A stretch of DNA of 42,578 nucleotides from an uncultured Gammaproteobacteria bacterium. Lineage in GTDB: Bacteria > Pseudomonadota > Gammaproteobacteria > Pseudomonadales > Pseudohongiellaceae. Position numbers and translations under genes: made by a program. The stretch covers positions 1-42,578 of the forward strand of contig CAINTJ010000009.1 in NCBI GenBank assembly GCA_903853385.1, read 5' to 3'. Position 1 is the stretch's first letter, and each line of letters begins with the position of its first letter. The notes below the pieces were generated by a model that had not been told where the DNA came from, did not search any database, and saw only the letters and a list, made by a program, of their open reading frames with translations. This document shows positions 24,921 through 35,025 of the stretch, one piece after another.

Positions 24921-25373
24921 ATGAGCATCTTGACTGAGAATCTTGCCAGTACCCTGGTCGTCATCGGGGTGGTTGCACTGGCATTGGAAGTGGTTGTGTT
25001 CGGTTTTTCGGTATTTATCCTGTTCTTGCTCGGACTGGCCTGCATAGTCAGTGGCGCGCTGATCTGGACTACGCTGCTGCCGGATACCGCCGGCGTTGCC
25101 TTCAGCCTGGTCGCGTTTTTCACCGCGGTATTCGCAGTCACCTTGTGGAAACCGCTCAAGAAGATGCAAAACAGCGGTATCACCCACGAGGTAAAAGGTG
25201 ACTTCATCGGCCATAGCTTTGTGCTGCCTACCGACTGCTCTTTGACACAAGCCAGCACTCACCGGATGTCGGGAGTCGACTGGAAAGTGCACAGCAAGCA
25301 TCCGCTTGCTGCGGGAACCATGGTGCAGGTGATCAAGGTCGATGTGGGGGAGTTGACTGTGGTGGCCAAGTAA
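24921..25373 (+). CDS. NfeD family membrane protein
   Basis: A 150-aa protein with three hydrophobic segments in the first 85 residues (LVVIGVVALALEVVVFGFSV, FILFLLGLACIVSGALIW, VAFSLVAFFTAVFAVTLW) and a C-terminal OB-fold domain (SFVLPTDCSLTQ to the end, VQVIKVDVGELTVVAK). This is the short NfeD form, without a ClpP-like protease part. NfeD proteins pair with stomatins, here 14 bases upstream. The 129 bases downstream contain only a weak GAAACCC / GGGTTTC repeat before the duplicated cassette. Confidence 0.9.
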   Translation: MSILTENLASTLVVIGVVALALEVVVFGFSVFILFLLGLACIVSGALIWTTLLPDTAGVAFSLVAFFTAVFAVTLWKPLKKMQNSGITHEVKGDFIGHSFVLPTDCSLTQASTHRMSGVDWKVHSKHPLAAGTMVQVIKVDVGELTVVAK

Positions 25374-25502
25374 AGGAAACCCCGGCGGCAGTGAATTGAG
25401 TGGGTTTCGTGAGTTACTTCAAAGTTGCGGCATTCCTGGGTCTAGGATTCCAGGCCAATGATGTTAGTATGACTATTAAAGCCCCATCCAGTTGGAGAGC
25501 GC

Positions 25503-28500
25503 ATGCTGCGGCATGTTGCATGCATCTGTCTGTTACTGTTGTTGGCCAGCCCGGCCGGGGCTGTGACCAGCACGCCAGGCGTGCTTCCCACCGGCGCTAC
25601 CGACCATAAAAGCTACAGTGCCAAATTTGCCATCGGCCTCAGTGTTGATGGCGGCAATAGCTGGCAAAGTTCCGCCAATCTCAATCAGAAAATAACCATC
25701 AAGGCCAGCCTCGATCCTGATCCTGCGCATGTCGGCCAGAAAGGCGATATATTTGTGGTTGAGTGGTACGCGGGCAAATATACCCAGCTTGCCAGCGGCG
25801 GCAGCTGGCAGCCATGGTCAGGCAAAGTCGCCGAGTTGGTGCCGCTGCTGGATGATGTGGTGCTCAAGGCCACGCAAGAAGTCACCATCTACCAGGGCAG
25901 CATTGCCACTGAGGGGGAGCATCGTCTGTATGTGGGTTATTTGCCGGCGGGTTCTGCTGCGCTGATCTACAGCACCAGCCCCGCCGCGTTCCAGTTCAAG
26001 GCGGTGGTTGCCGATCCACTCATCTACTTCAAGACCCTGGTGTTCGACACTATCGTGATGAGCAAGTGCGCGCAGTGCCATGTCGACAATGGCGTGGCGG
26101 CCAGCAGCCGTTTGCATTTCATCAATGATGCCAAGCTCAGCCAGCAGAACTACGACATTTTTACGGCATTCTACCGACAGTTGCCGGACGCCTATAACTA
26201 TGTGCTCGCCAAAGTCAGTGGTGGCAATGGCCATCTGGGTGGCATCCGGCTGCCGCTGGGCGGCACTGATTATCAGACGATGGCGGCTTTTCTGGATCTG
26301 CTGGACGGCAAGGCCACAGTCTCCACCAAGACCACCCAGGCTCTGTTTGATGGCGTCACCGGCCAGAGTGCCCCCGCTACCTTGCGTGATGCGGCGCTGT
26401 TGCTGGCCGGGCGTTTGCCGACTGCTGCTGAAATAGCCACGGTGTCGGCCGGTGGCGATGCCAGTCTGAAAGCGGTGCTGCTCGCAATGATGCAAGGACC
26501 GCATTTTCACAAGTTTCTCAAGGGAGCGGCGGAAGATCGTTTGTTTCTGCGCGGCAATCAAGATTCCAATTTGATGGATGATTGTCCCACCTGTTTCCCC
26601 TTGCTCAACGCCCAATACTGGAGTTTGAAAGACAAGGCTGACCAGAGCAGCGCGGCGGCTGATCGGGCCGCGCTCAATTTGTGGTGGAGCCAGTTGAACT
26701 TCAGCGCAGTGGAAGCGCCGCTTGAGCTGATTGCCTATGTGGTGGAGAACAACAAACCCTATTCGGAAATTCTTACCGCTGATTACGACATGCTGACACC
26801 GGTGTTGAATGCAGTTGTAGGGGGTACAGCGGTATTTCCGGCGGGTGCCACGGCAGTCGATTTCCAGCCAGGCCGTATTCGCGACTACCATCTGCGGGAC
26901 AGCTCGACTGTGCTGGAGCAAGTGCCGGGCTCTTCATTGCCGCGCATGACCACGCCGCCCAAACTGGTGATCAGTTATCCGCATGTAGGGGTGCTCAACA
27001 GCAAATCCTTGCTGAGTCGTTACCCCACCACTGCCACCAATCGCAATCGGGCACGCGCACGCTGGGCCTATTACAACTTCCTGGGGGTGGATATTGAAGC
27101 ACTTTCCAAGCGCACCACTGATCCGGTGGCGCTGGCAGATACCAATAATCCCACGATGAAAAACCCCGCCTGCTCCGTGTGCCATAGCGTGCTGGACCCG
27201 GTGGCTGGCACCTTCCAGGACTATTTCGACAGCGGCATTTACAAGAACTCAGTCAACGGTTCCGATTCGCTGGATAGTTCCTACAAGTCACCCAGGACCG
27301 GGGTGAAGTTGTACGTCAATGGCGACACCTGGTACCGCGACATGCGGGTGCCGGGCTTTGAAGGCACCACCGCCAGCACGGGTAATAGCCTGCGCTGGCT
27401 GGCTGATCAAATCGTCAAGGACAAACGCTTTGCAACTGCCACGGTGCATTTCTGGTGGCCGGCGATCATGGGTGCCGAGGTATTGGAAGCCCCGGAAGCC
27501 ACAGAAGATCTGAACTATCAGGCCAGGTTGTCGGCCTATGAAGCCCAGCAAGGCGAGATCAATGCCCTTGCCGATAAATTCGTGCAATCAGGCTTGTCAT
27601 TGAAAACCTTGTTGAGTGAGCTGGTGTTGAGTAAGTGGTATCGTGCCGACCAGCTTGACGGCAAACCAGTGAGCAGTGTGCAAAGCAGTGCCCGCGTGCT
27701 GGCTGGCATCACCGATGAGAAATTGTTGACCCCAGAGCAACTGGCGCGCAAGACGCTTGCGCTGACCGGCTTCAACTGGAATGCACAGACCAATGCCATC
27801 TCCACCGCCAATATCAGCGGCCTGGAAAGTGACTACAGCACTTTCTATGGCGGCATTGATGGCTTCGCACACAAGCTCAGAGCCCGCACACTGACGCCGT
27901 TGATGAGCACCGTGGCCGCTACCCATGCACTGGAATCCGCATGCCCGATCGTGCTGGGTGATTTCATCAGGACAGGCGACAAGCGTTTGTTGTTTGCCGG
28001 TTTGAGTCCGTGGCTTACGCCGTTGACAGTGCAAGCTGACAGCATGCTAGTGACCAGCAAGAGTGAGACAGATTTCCAGCCTATGGTGATGACGGCGAGT
28101 TTGCCAGCAGGCAACTATCAAGTGGTGGTGAGTCTGTTGAATGACGCCTGTGATTTCAGCAGCAGTTCCACCACCTGCAAAGCCGACAAGAACCTGGTGA
28201 TTAATTCGCTCAGTATCCGGAAACCCAATGGCCAGCTGGTCCAGTTGAACGGAGCCGCAGGCAGCTATGGCAGCTGTGGGGCGGCTACTGGCAACAATCG
28301 GATTACTCTCTATAGCTCCTGCACCGCGACCTACCCGCTTGCAGCCGATGTTGGCGGCAGCTATACCGTCACTGTCAGCACCGCAGCCAAACAGCAGGCC
28401 AGCGATCCTGTACTGGCCGGCCTCAATTTGGAAGCGATCGGGTCGGCCGCCGTGTCTACTACTGCTGGCGCCCAGCTAATCAAGAACAAACTGGTCGAGC

Positions 28501-28835
28501 TGCACAGCAAGTTGCTGGGGCAGACCCTCAGCACCACTTCACCGGAGGTGCTGGCGTCCTACGACCTGCTGGTGCAAACCTGGTTGGGCCGCAAGCAGGG
28601 TGGTAGCGAGCCCTCGCTGCTGCAGAAAGCGCTGGCCTGTGACTGGTCGAGCGATATCGGTTTCATCAGCACGCTGCCCTATCCGGGCAACCCTTTGCAA
28701 AGCAACGGGCGCTACAACACGGCAGCAGTTACCAGCTGGTTGACGCCGCAGGCGCAAGACCCGCTGTTGATGAAGCAGAGCTGGGCGGTCGTAATGGCCT
28801 ATCTGTTGAGCCACTACGATTACCTGCACGACTAA
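25503..28835 (+). CDS. Large exported CxxCH (cytochrome c-like) protein, copy 1
   Basis: A 1,110-aa protein with a signal peptide (CICLLLLLASPAGA) and TTGGAGAG before the ATG. Two heme-type motifs are present: CAQCH (C189-H193) and CSVCH (C557-H561); a third pair, CPTCF (C361-C364), lacks the His. The region around the second motif (LADTNNPTMKNPACSVCHSV then DPVAG) resembles the DUF1588/DUF1592-type proteins that carry planctomycete-style cytochrome motifs and pair with DUF1501 or DUF1552 proteins. The N-terminal 170 residues look like a beta-sandwich, and a second beta-rich part follows at about 840-960. The protein is probably periplasmic or extracellular. Function unknown; it is followed after 16 bases by its DUF1501-like partner. 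Confidence 0.75.
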   Translation: MLRHVACICLLLLLASPAGAVTSTPGVLPTGATDHKSYSAKFAIGLSVDGGNSWQSSANLNQKITIKASLDPDPAHVGQKGDIFVVEWYAGKYTQLASGGSWQPWSGKVAELVPLLDDVVLKATQEVTIYQGSIATEGEHRLYVGYLPAGSAALIYSTSPAAFQFKAVVADPLIYFKTLVFDTIVMSKCAQCHVDNGVAASSRLHFINDAKLSQQNYDIFTAFYRQLPDAYNYVLAKVSGGNGHLGGIRLPLGGTDYQTMAAFLDLLDGKATVSTKTTQALFDGVTGQSAPATLRDAALLLAGRLPTAAEIATVSAGGDASLKAVLLAMMQGPHFHKFLKGAAEDRLFLRGNQDSNLMDDCPTCFPLLNAQYWSLKDKADQSSAAADRAALNLWWSQLNFSAVEAPLELIAYVVENNKPYSEILTADYDMLTPVLNAVVGGTAVFPAGATAVDFQPGRIRDYHLRDSSTVLEQVPGSSLPRMTTPPKLVISYPHVGVLNSKSLLSRYPTTATNRNRARARWAYYNFLGVDIEALSKRTTDPVALADTNNPTMKNPACSVCHSVLDPVAGTFQDYFDSGIYKNSVNGSDSLDSSYKSPRTGVKLYVNGDTWYRDMRVPGFEGTTASTGNSLRWLADQIVKDKRFATATVHFWWPAIMGAEVLEAPEATEDLNYQARLSAYEAQQGEINALADKFVQSGLSLKTLLSELVLSKWYRADQLDGKPVSSVQSSARVLAGITDEKLLTPEQLARKTLALTGFNWNAQTNAISTANISGLESDYSTFYGGIDGFAHKLRARTLTPLMSTVAATHALESACPIVLGDFIRTGDKRLLFAGLSPWLTPLTVQADSMLVTSKSETDFQPMVMTASLPAGNYQVVVSLLNDACDFSSSSTTCKADKNLVINSLSIRKPNGQLVQLNGAAGSYGSCGAATGNNRITLYSSCTATYPLAADVGGSYTVTVSTAAKQQASDPVLAGLNLEAIGSAAVSTTAGAQLIKNKLVELHSKLLGQTLSTTSPEVLASYDLLVQTWLGRKQGGSEPSLLQKALACDWSSDIGFISTLPYPGNPLQSNGRYNTAAVTSWLTPQAQDPLLMKQSWAVVMAYLLSHYDYLHD

Positions 28836-28851
28836 GGGTGAGCAGCTGACC

Positions 28852-30162
28852 ATGACGCATACAAACCGACATGCACGCAGAAAATTTTTGCAGGGACTGG
28901 CCTGTGCCGGTGCTGCCGGCATGGTGTGTGGTGTGTCCAGCCGCGCGTTGGCAGCCACCACTTACACCGGCAAATTGCTGGTGAATCTGCAACTGACCGG
29001 CGCGATGGATGTCACCAGCTTTACTGATCCCAAAGTCAACATTGCCGGCAAGCCGGTGATCAACAACTGGGCCAGTAATGCCGCTGTGGCGAAAGCCGGC
29101 AATATTGCCTATGCGCCATTTGCTGCCAATGCAGCGTTCTTCAACAAATATTACCGTGACATGTTGGTGATCAACGGGGTCGATGCCCAGACCAACTCGC
29201 ATACCTTAGGTGTGTTGCATAACTGGAGTGGCCGCAATACCCAAGGCTTTCCGACGCTGACCGCGCTATTTGCCGCCGCCAATCAAAGTACTTTGCCGAT
29301 GCCGTATTTGAATTTCGGCGGTTTCAGCTCCACGCAGGACGTCACTTCCGTCACCCACATGGGCAAAATGGCGATATTACAGAATCTGTTGGAGCCCGAT
29401 CTGGCCGAGAGTAGCAAAAAACTCTATCTGCCCGATTCCGAATGGCAGCGTATTGTGGCCATGCATAAGGCCGGCATTACTACGCGCAGCAAGGTGGCCA
29501 CCAACCTTGAAGGAGCGCGCCAGCAACAACAGTTGTATGTTGATGCGCTCAACCGTTCCGACGTCATCAGTGATTTTGCCGCCCTGTTGCCGGCCACGGC
29601 TGATTTGCAACCCACCCGCAAAGCCGGCACTGTCACTTCCAGCTTGCATCAGCAGATGCAGGTGAGCCTGATGGCATTCAAGGCCGGTGTCTCGTTATCG
29701 GCGGATGTATTCGAAACCGGCTTTGATACCCACGACAACCATGACAACCGGCTGTCGGCAGCGCTCTCCAATGTCACTGATGCCATTGATTATTTCTGGA
29801 CCTATGCAGCATCCCTGGGTATAGCGAATCGTGTGGTTCTCATAGTAGGCAGTGATTTCAGCCGCACGCCGTACTACAACGCAAACCAGGGCAAGGACCA
29901 TTGGCCGATCGGCAGCGTCATGGTGATGCAACAACAGGCCAGCTTCACCAATCGGGTAGTGGGTTTGACTGATGCCGGCCATAACGCACTGAAGATCAAT
30001 CCGTTAACCTTGCAGGCCGACAATACCAGCGGTGTCATTCTCAAACCGGAACATGTGCACAAGGCGCTGCGCAAATATCTTGGCATCGATAGCGCCGCTG
30101 CCACCAAATTGTTTCCTTTCACTACTACCGAAGACGTGGCCATCTTCAACTCCGCAGGCTGA
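28852..30162 (+). CDS. Tat-exported DUF1501-like protein, copy 1
   Basis: A 436-aa protein with a twin-arginine-type leader (ARRKFLQGLACAGAAGMV then ALA). The body shows motifs of the DUF1501 family, an alkaline-phosphatase-like fold: VINGVDAQTNSHTLGVLHNW, GFDTHDNHDNR, SDFSRTPYY and DHWPIGSVMVM. These carry His and Asp residues in the positions expected for metal binding, but activity has not been established for the family as far as I know. DUF1501 genes typically sit beside DUF1800 or DUF1592-type genes, as here. Tat export suggests it folds, perhaps with a cofactor, before crossing the membrane. The 53-base gap to the symporter includes a short CTCGC / GCGAG repeat. Confidence 0.8.
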   Translation: MTHTNRHARRKFLQGLACAGAAGMVCGVSSRALAATTYTGKLLVNLQLTGAMDVTSFTDPKVNIAGKPVINNWASNAAVAKAGNIAYAPFAANAAFFNKYYRDMLVINGVDAQTNSHTLGVLHNWSGRNTQGFPTLTALFAAANQSTLPMPYLNFGGFSSTQDVTSVTHMGKMAILQNLLEPDLAESSKKLYLPDSEWQRIVAMHKAGITTRSKVATNLEGARQQQQLYVDALNRSDVISDFAALLPATADLQPTRKAGTVTSSLHQQMQVSLMAFKAGVSLSADVFETGFDTHDNHDNRLSAALSNVTDAIDYFWTYAASLGIANRVVLIVGSDFSRTPYYNANQGKDHWPIGSVMVMQQQASFTNRVVGLTDAGHNALKINPLTLQADNTSGVILKPEHVHKALRKYLGIDSAAATKLFPFTTTEDVAIFNSAG

Positions 30163-30215
30163 TAGCTGCCACTTTCGCTATATACTCGCCTCATGACCAA
30201 CGCGAGGAAATTTCA

Positions 30216-31523
30216 ATGGATCGTCTACTGACCCGGCTGATTGTGCTCGGCATGGTGCTGGGTTTGCTGACTGGCCTGACCTTGCATTATCAGCTCACGG
30301 CGGCCAGCGTTGCCGCCATAATTCCCTGGTTCAAATTGTTGACCGACATCTTCCTGAACCTGATCAGGATGGTGGTAGCACCGCTGGTATTTGCCACTAT
30401 CGTGGTAGGTATCGTTAACATGGGAGATACCGCTTCATTGGGCCGCATCGGATTGCGCTCACTGGCCTGGTTCATCTGTGCCAGTCTGATTTCGATCAGC
30501 CTCGGGCTGGTATTGGTCAATGTGTTCCAGCCCGGCGTTGGGCAGAGTCTGGCGGCAGTAGCCAAGGCACCTGATGTAAGCAAGCTTGATCCCATCGTGT
30601 TTCTGCTCAACATCGTGCCGAAGAATTTTTTCGAGGCAATGGCCACCAACAACATTCTGCAAATCCTGGTGCTCTCCTTGTTCGCCGGCGTGGGCTTGTC
30701 GGCGCTGGGTGAGAAAGGTGAGCCGATGGTGCGGGTGTGCGAGTCGCTGTCGGAGCTGATGTTGCAGGTTACCGCTTATGTCATGCGTTATGCCCCCATC
30801 GCGGTATTCGGGGCGCTCGCCAATGTCGTGGCCGACAAGGGGCCGGAGATCCTGTTTGCATTGTGGAAACTGGTGATCGAGTTTTTCTTCGGGCTGGCCA
30901 TTTTGTGGGCGATCCTGATCAGTCTGGGAGCCGTGGTGCTCAAGCACAAAATCTGGCATCTGTTGCGTTTCATCCGTGAGCCCTTGCTGATCGGCTTTTC
31001 CACCGCCTCCTCCGAAGCGGCGCTGCCGCGTTTGCTGGAGCAGCTGGACCGCTTCGGCGTGCCGCGTCGCATCTCGGGCTTTGTGCTGCCGCTCGGTTAC
31101 AGCTTCAATCTTGACGGCACCATGATGTTCATGAGTTTTGCGGTGATCTTCATTGCCCAGGTCTACGGCATTGAACTGCACTGGACGCGCCAGCTCGCAA
31201 TTCTGCTGACACTCATGATCAGCTCCAAAGGTGTGGCCGGTGTGCCACGTGCCAGCACGGTGATCATCGCCGCCACGCTGGGGATGTTCGGCTTGCCGGT
31301 TGAAGGCATTACGCTGATCGTGGGTGTCGACTGGTTTCTCGACATGGGCCGCACTGCCACCAATGTGCTGGGCAACTCCATTGCTACTGCGGTCATCACC
31401 AAGTGGGAAGGTCTGCTCACGCAGGAAGGCCCCGAGTTTGTCGAGCACCCGCATGCGCCGGCGCATGCGTCAAAGCCGGCTACGCAGAGTCTGAATCCGG
31501 TGCCGAACGCAGAAACAAGGTGA
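30216..31523 (+). CDS. Dicarboxylate/amino acid:cation symporter (DAACS family)
   Basis: A 435-aa inner-membrane transporter of the GltP/DctA type, with GAGGAAA before the ATG. Hydrophobic helices span the whole length. Family signatures are MVVAPLVFATIVVGIVNMGD, the serine-rich hairpin region FSTASSEAALPRLLEQ, the SFNLDGTMMF motif of helix 7 and the SSKGVAGVPRAS motif of hairpin 2; helix 8 has DWFLDMGRTATNVLGN. It takes up acidic amino acids or C4-dicarboxylates with sodium or protons; which one cannot be read off. It is downstream of the DUF1501-like gene and belongs to the duplicated cassette, but only this copy is intact. Confidence 0.92.
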   Translation: MDRLLTRLIVLGMVLGLLTGLTLHYQLTAASVAAIIPWFKLLTDIFLNLIRMVVAPLVFATIVVGIVNMGDTASLGRIGLRSLAWFICASLISISLGLVLVNVFQPGVGQSLAAVAKAPDVSKLDPIVFLLNIVPKNFFEAMATNNILQILVLSLFAGVGLSALGEKGEPMVRVCESLSELMLQVTAYVMRYAPIAVFGALANVVADKGPEILFALWKLVIEFFFGLAILWAILISLGAVVLKHKIWHLLRFIREPLLIGFSTASSEAALPRLLEQLDRFGVPRRISGFVLPLGYSFNLDGTMMFMSFAVIFIAQVYGIELHWTRQLAILLTLMISSKGVAGVPRASTVIIAATLGMFGLPVEGITLIVGVDWFLDMGRTATNVLGNSIATAVITKWEGLLTQEGPEFVEHPHAPAHASKPATQSLNPVPNAETR

Positions 31524-31646
31524 TACCGGGCATGGGGGTGTCTTTGCTCAAGCGTGAGTTGATTCAAAGTTAGGCCATATTGTGTCAACGGTTTGGCATT
31601 GGTGGCGTTAAGATGGTTACCCAAGAACAATTGTGTTGGAGCCTGC

Positions 31647-34600
31647 ATGCTGCGGCGTATTGTGTGGATCAGCCTGTTACTGATGGCCAGCCCGGTATGG
31701 GCTGTGACCAGCGGGCTGGGCGTGCTCCCCACTGGCGCCACCGACAACAAGAGCTATGGCGCCAAATTCGCCATCGGCCTTACCGTTGATGGCGGCATGA
31801 GCTGGCAGAGTTCCGCCAATCTCAACCAAAAGATACTGATCAAGGCCAGCGTCGATCCGGATGCCGCTCACGTCGGCCAGAAAGGCGATGTGTTCGTGGT
31901 CGAGTGGTATGGCGGCAAGTTCACCCAGCTCAACAGCAGCGGTGTGTGGCTGCCATGGTCAGGCAGTATCGCCGAGCTGCAACCGGTGCTCGACGATGTG
32001 GTGCTCAGTGCCACCCAGGAAGTCACCATCTACTCGGGAGGTATCACCACTGAAGGTGAGCACCGCCTCTACGTGGGTTATCTGTCGTCGCTTGCTTCCG
32101 CGCCATTGATCTACAGCACCAGTCCTGCAATTTTCCAGTTCAAAGCCGCAGTTGTTGATCCGCTCACCTATTTTCAAACCCAGGTATTCGACAACATCGT
32201 GATGACCAAGTGCACGCTGTGCCATGTCGACAATGGCGTGGCCAACAGCAGTAAATTGCATTTCATCAAGGATGCCAGCAAGAGCCAGCAGAACTACGAC
32301 ATCTTCAGCGCTTTCTACAAACAGCAGCCCGACGCCTACAACTATGTGCTTAGCAAAGTCAGTGGCGGCAATGGCCATCTGGGTGGCATCCAGTTGCCGC
32401 TGGGCAGCACGGACTACCAAACGCTGGCCGGCTTTCTGGATCTGCTGGGTGGCGCCACCAGTGTCGCCACCCAGAGCACGCAGGCCTTGTTTGACGGGGT
32501 CACTACCCAGGGAGCAGCGGACACCCTGCGCGATGCGTCCCTGCTGTTGGCCGGACGCTTGCCGACCGCCGCCGAAACAGCCTCAGTGACGAGTGGTGGT
32601 GACACCAGCCTCAAACAGGTGTTGATCGCGCTGATGCAGGGCGCAAATTTTCACAAGTTCCTCAAGGACTCCGCCGATGATCGCCTGTTCCTGCGCGGCA
32701 ACGAAGACACCAATCCGATAGGTGATTGTGCCACCTGTTTCCCGCCGCTGAACGCCCAATACTGGAGCCTGAAGGACAAGGCCGACCTGCCCGGCTCTCC
32801 AACGGCTGCCTTTGACAGGGGCGTGCTCAATCTGTGGATAAGCCAGCTGAACTTCAGTATCGCGGAATCACCACTTGAACTGATTGCCTATGTGGTGGAG
32901 AACAACAAACCCTACTCGGAAATCCTCACCGCCGATTACGACATGCTGACCCCGGTGCTCAATGCCGTAACTGGTGGCACTGCCGTATTTCCGGCTGGCG
33001 CGGCCGCGGTAGATTTCCAGCCGGGTCGCATCCAGGGCTATTACCTGCGTGATTCCGGCACAGTGTTGGTTCAAGTGCCGGGTTCGGCGCTGCCACGCAT
33101 TACCACAGCGCCCAAACTGGTGGTGAATTATCCGCATGTGGGCGTGCTCAACAGCAAGTCCTTCCTCAGCCGTTATCCCACCACCGCCACCAATCGTAAT
33201 CGCGCGCGCTCACGCTGGACCTATTACAACTTCCTGGGCATTGATATCGAAGCGCTCGCCAAGCGCACCACTGATCCGGTAGCGTTGGCAGATACCAACA
33301 ATCCCACCATGAACAATCCTGCCTGCACGGTTTGCCACAGCGTAGTGGATCCGGTGGCGGGCACCTTCCAGGATTTCAGCGACAACGGCATCTACAAGAG
33401 TTCAATCAACGGCACGGATTCGCTGGACCGTTTCTACAAAACGCAAACTTCGCCCAAGCTCTACGTGAACGGCGACATTTGGTACCGCGACATGCGTGTA
33501 CCCGGATTTGAAGGCACCACTGCGGCCGCCACCAATTCGCTGCGCTGGCTGGCTGATCAAATTGTCAAAGACAAACGCTTTGCTACTGCGACGGTACGCT
33601 TCTGGTGGCCGGCGGTCATCAGCGCGGAAGTGTTGAAACTGCCGGAAGCCACCGAAGACGCGAACTATCAGGCCAAGTTGTCAGCCTATGAAACCCAGCA
33701 AAGCGAGATCTCTGCGCTCACCGACAAGTTCGTTGCCTCGGGCCTGTCAGTGAAATCGCTGCTGGCTGATCTGGTGTTGAGCAAGTGGTACCGCACCGAC
33801 AAACTCGATGGCAGGCAAGTGAGCAGCGTGCAAAGCAGTGCCCGCACGCTGGCCGATGTCACTGGTGAAAAATTGCTGACGCCAGAACAGCTGTCCCGCA
33901 AAACCCGTGCGCTCACCGGCTTTAACTGGAATGCGCAGACCGATGTCACCAGTGCGGCAATCATCAGCGGTCTGGAAAATGATTACAGCACCTTCTATGG
34001 CGGCATCGACGGCTTTGCACTCAAAGTGCGAGCGCGCACCCTGACGCCACTGATGAGCAATGTTGCCACTACCCATGCACTGGAATCCTCTTGCCCGATC
34101 GTGCTGGGCGATTTCATCAGGGCCGACGACAAGCGCTTGCTGTTCGCCGGCCTGAGCCCGTGGACTACCCCATTGACTGAGCAGTCCGGCACCCGGCTAA
34201 TGACCAGCAAGAGTGAAACCGATTTCCAGAGTTTTGCCATGCAGGCGGATTTGCAGCCCGGCACCCGCCAGATCGTAGTGAGCCTGTTGAACGATGCGTG
34301 TGATTACAGTACCAGTGCCAGCACCTGCAGGGCTGACAAGAATCTGGTGATTGATTCGCTGACCATCAAGCAGCCCAATGGCCAGACCACTCAGCTGCTC
34401 GGCACGGCCGGCACCTATGCCAATTGTGCGGCTTCTACTGGCAGCAATCGCATCACGCTCTACAGTTCCTGCACTGCCACCTATCCCTTTGCTGCCACTG
34501 CGAGCGGTCTATACACGATCACTGTTACTGCAGCCGCCAGGCAGCAGACTACTGATCCGGTGCTGGCAGGGCTCAATGTGGAATCAACCGTAGCTGCAAC

Positions 34601-34985
34601 AGCGTCGACCACGGCCGGCGCAACGCTGATCAAGAACAAACTGGTGGAGCTGCACGCCAAATTGTTGGGCGAGACGGTAACTGTTACTTCACCGGAAATA
34701 CTCTCCGCCTATGATCTGCTGGTGCAAACCTGGCTGACCCGCAAGTCCGGTAGCAATGCGCCCTCACTGCTACAGAAAGCGCTGGCCTGTGACTGGTCGA
34801 GCGATATCAGCTTCATCAGCACTTTGGCCTATCCCGGTAATCCGCTGCAAACCAACGGTAAATACAACACCACTGCAGTCACCAACTGGCTGACACCCCA
34901 GGCGCAGGATCCGCTACTGATGAAGCAGGCTTGGGCAGTGGTGATGACCTATCTGTTGAGCCACTATGATTATTTGCATGAATAA
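31647..34985 (+). CDS. Large exported CxxCH (cytochrome c-like) protein, copy 2
   Basis: A 1,112-aa paralogue of the gene at 25503, collinear with it. The start MLRRIVWISLLLMASPVWA (GGAG five bases upstream) matches copy 1; an upstream in-frame start would add 18 residues with no counterpart. The heme-type motifs are kept: CTLCH at 189-193 and CTVCH at 560-564, and again a CATCF pair lacking His. Substitutions are scattered and conservative, with no frameshift, so this copy is under selection and not decaying. The partner DUF1501-like gene begins 40 bases downstream, a wider gap than in copy 1. Confidence 0.75.
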   Translation: MLRRIVWISLLLMASPVWAVTSGLGVLPTGATDNKSYGAKFAIGLTVDGGMSWQSSANLNQKILIKASVDPDAAHVGQKGDVFVVEWYGGKFTQLNSSGVWLPWSGSIAELQPVLDDVVLSATQEVTIYSGGITTEGEHRLYVGYLSSLASAPLIYSTSPAIFQFKAAVVDPLTYFQTQVFDNIVMTKCTLCHVDNGVANSSKLHFIKDASKSQQNYDIFSAFYKQQPDAYNYVLSKVSGGNGHLGGIQLPLGSTDYQTLAGFLDLLGGATSVATQSTQALFDGVTTQGAADTLRDASLLLAGRLPTAAETASVTSGGDTSLKQVLIALMQGANFHKFLKDSADDRLFLRGNEDTNPIGDCATCFPPLNAQYWSLKDKADLPGSPTAAFDRGVLNLWISQLNFSIAESPLELIAYVVENNKPYSEILTADYDMLTPVLNAVTGGTAVFPAGAAAVDFQPGRIQGYYLRDSGTVLVQVPGSALPRITTAPKLVVNYPHVGVLNSKSFLSRYPTTATNRNRARSRWTYYNFLGIDIEALAKRTTDPVALADTNNPTMNNPACTVCHSVVDPVAGTFQDFSDNGIYKSSINGTDSLDRFYKTQTSPKLYVNGDIWYRDMRVPGFEGTTAAATNSLRWLADQIVKDKRFATATVRFWWPAVISAEVLKLPEATEDANYQAKLSAYETQQSEISALTDKFVASGLSVKSLLADLVLSKWYRTDKLDGRQVSSVQSSARTLADVTGEKLLTPEQLSRKTRALTGFNWNAQTDVTSAAIISGLENDYSTFYGGIDGFALKVRARTLTPLMSNVATTHALESSCPIVLGDFIRADDKRLLFAGLSPWTTPLTEQSGTRLMTSKSETDFQSFAMQADLQPGTRQIVVSLLNDACDYSTSASTCRADKNLVIDSLTIKQPNGQTTQLLGTAGTYANCAASTGSNRITLYSSCTATYPFAATASGLYTITVTAAARQQTTDPVLAGLNVESTVAATASTTAGATLIKNKLVELHAKLLGETVTVTSPEILSAYDLLVQTWLTRKSGSNAPSLLQKALACDWSSDISFISTLAYPGNPLQTNGKYNTTAVTNWLTPQAQDPLLMKQAWAVVMTYLLSHYDYLHE

Positions 34986-35025
34986 GCGCACGTGTAGTCG
35001 CACAAGTTAAGTTGAGTAATCGACC

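Noticed and set aside
30459-31466. 335-codon minus-strand frame inside the symporter gene
   Set aside because: Antisense to a clear DAACS transporter; composition rich in His/Gln/Arg, typical of a mirror frame.
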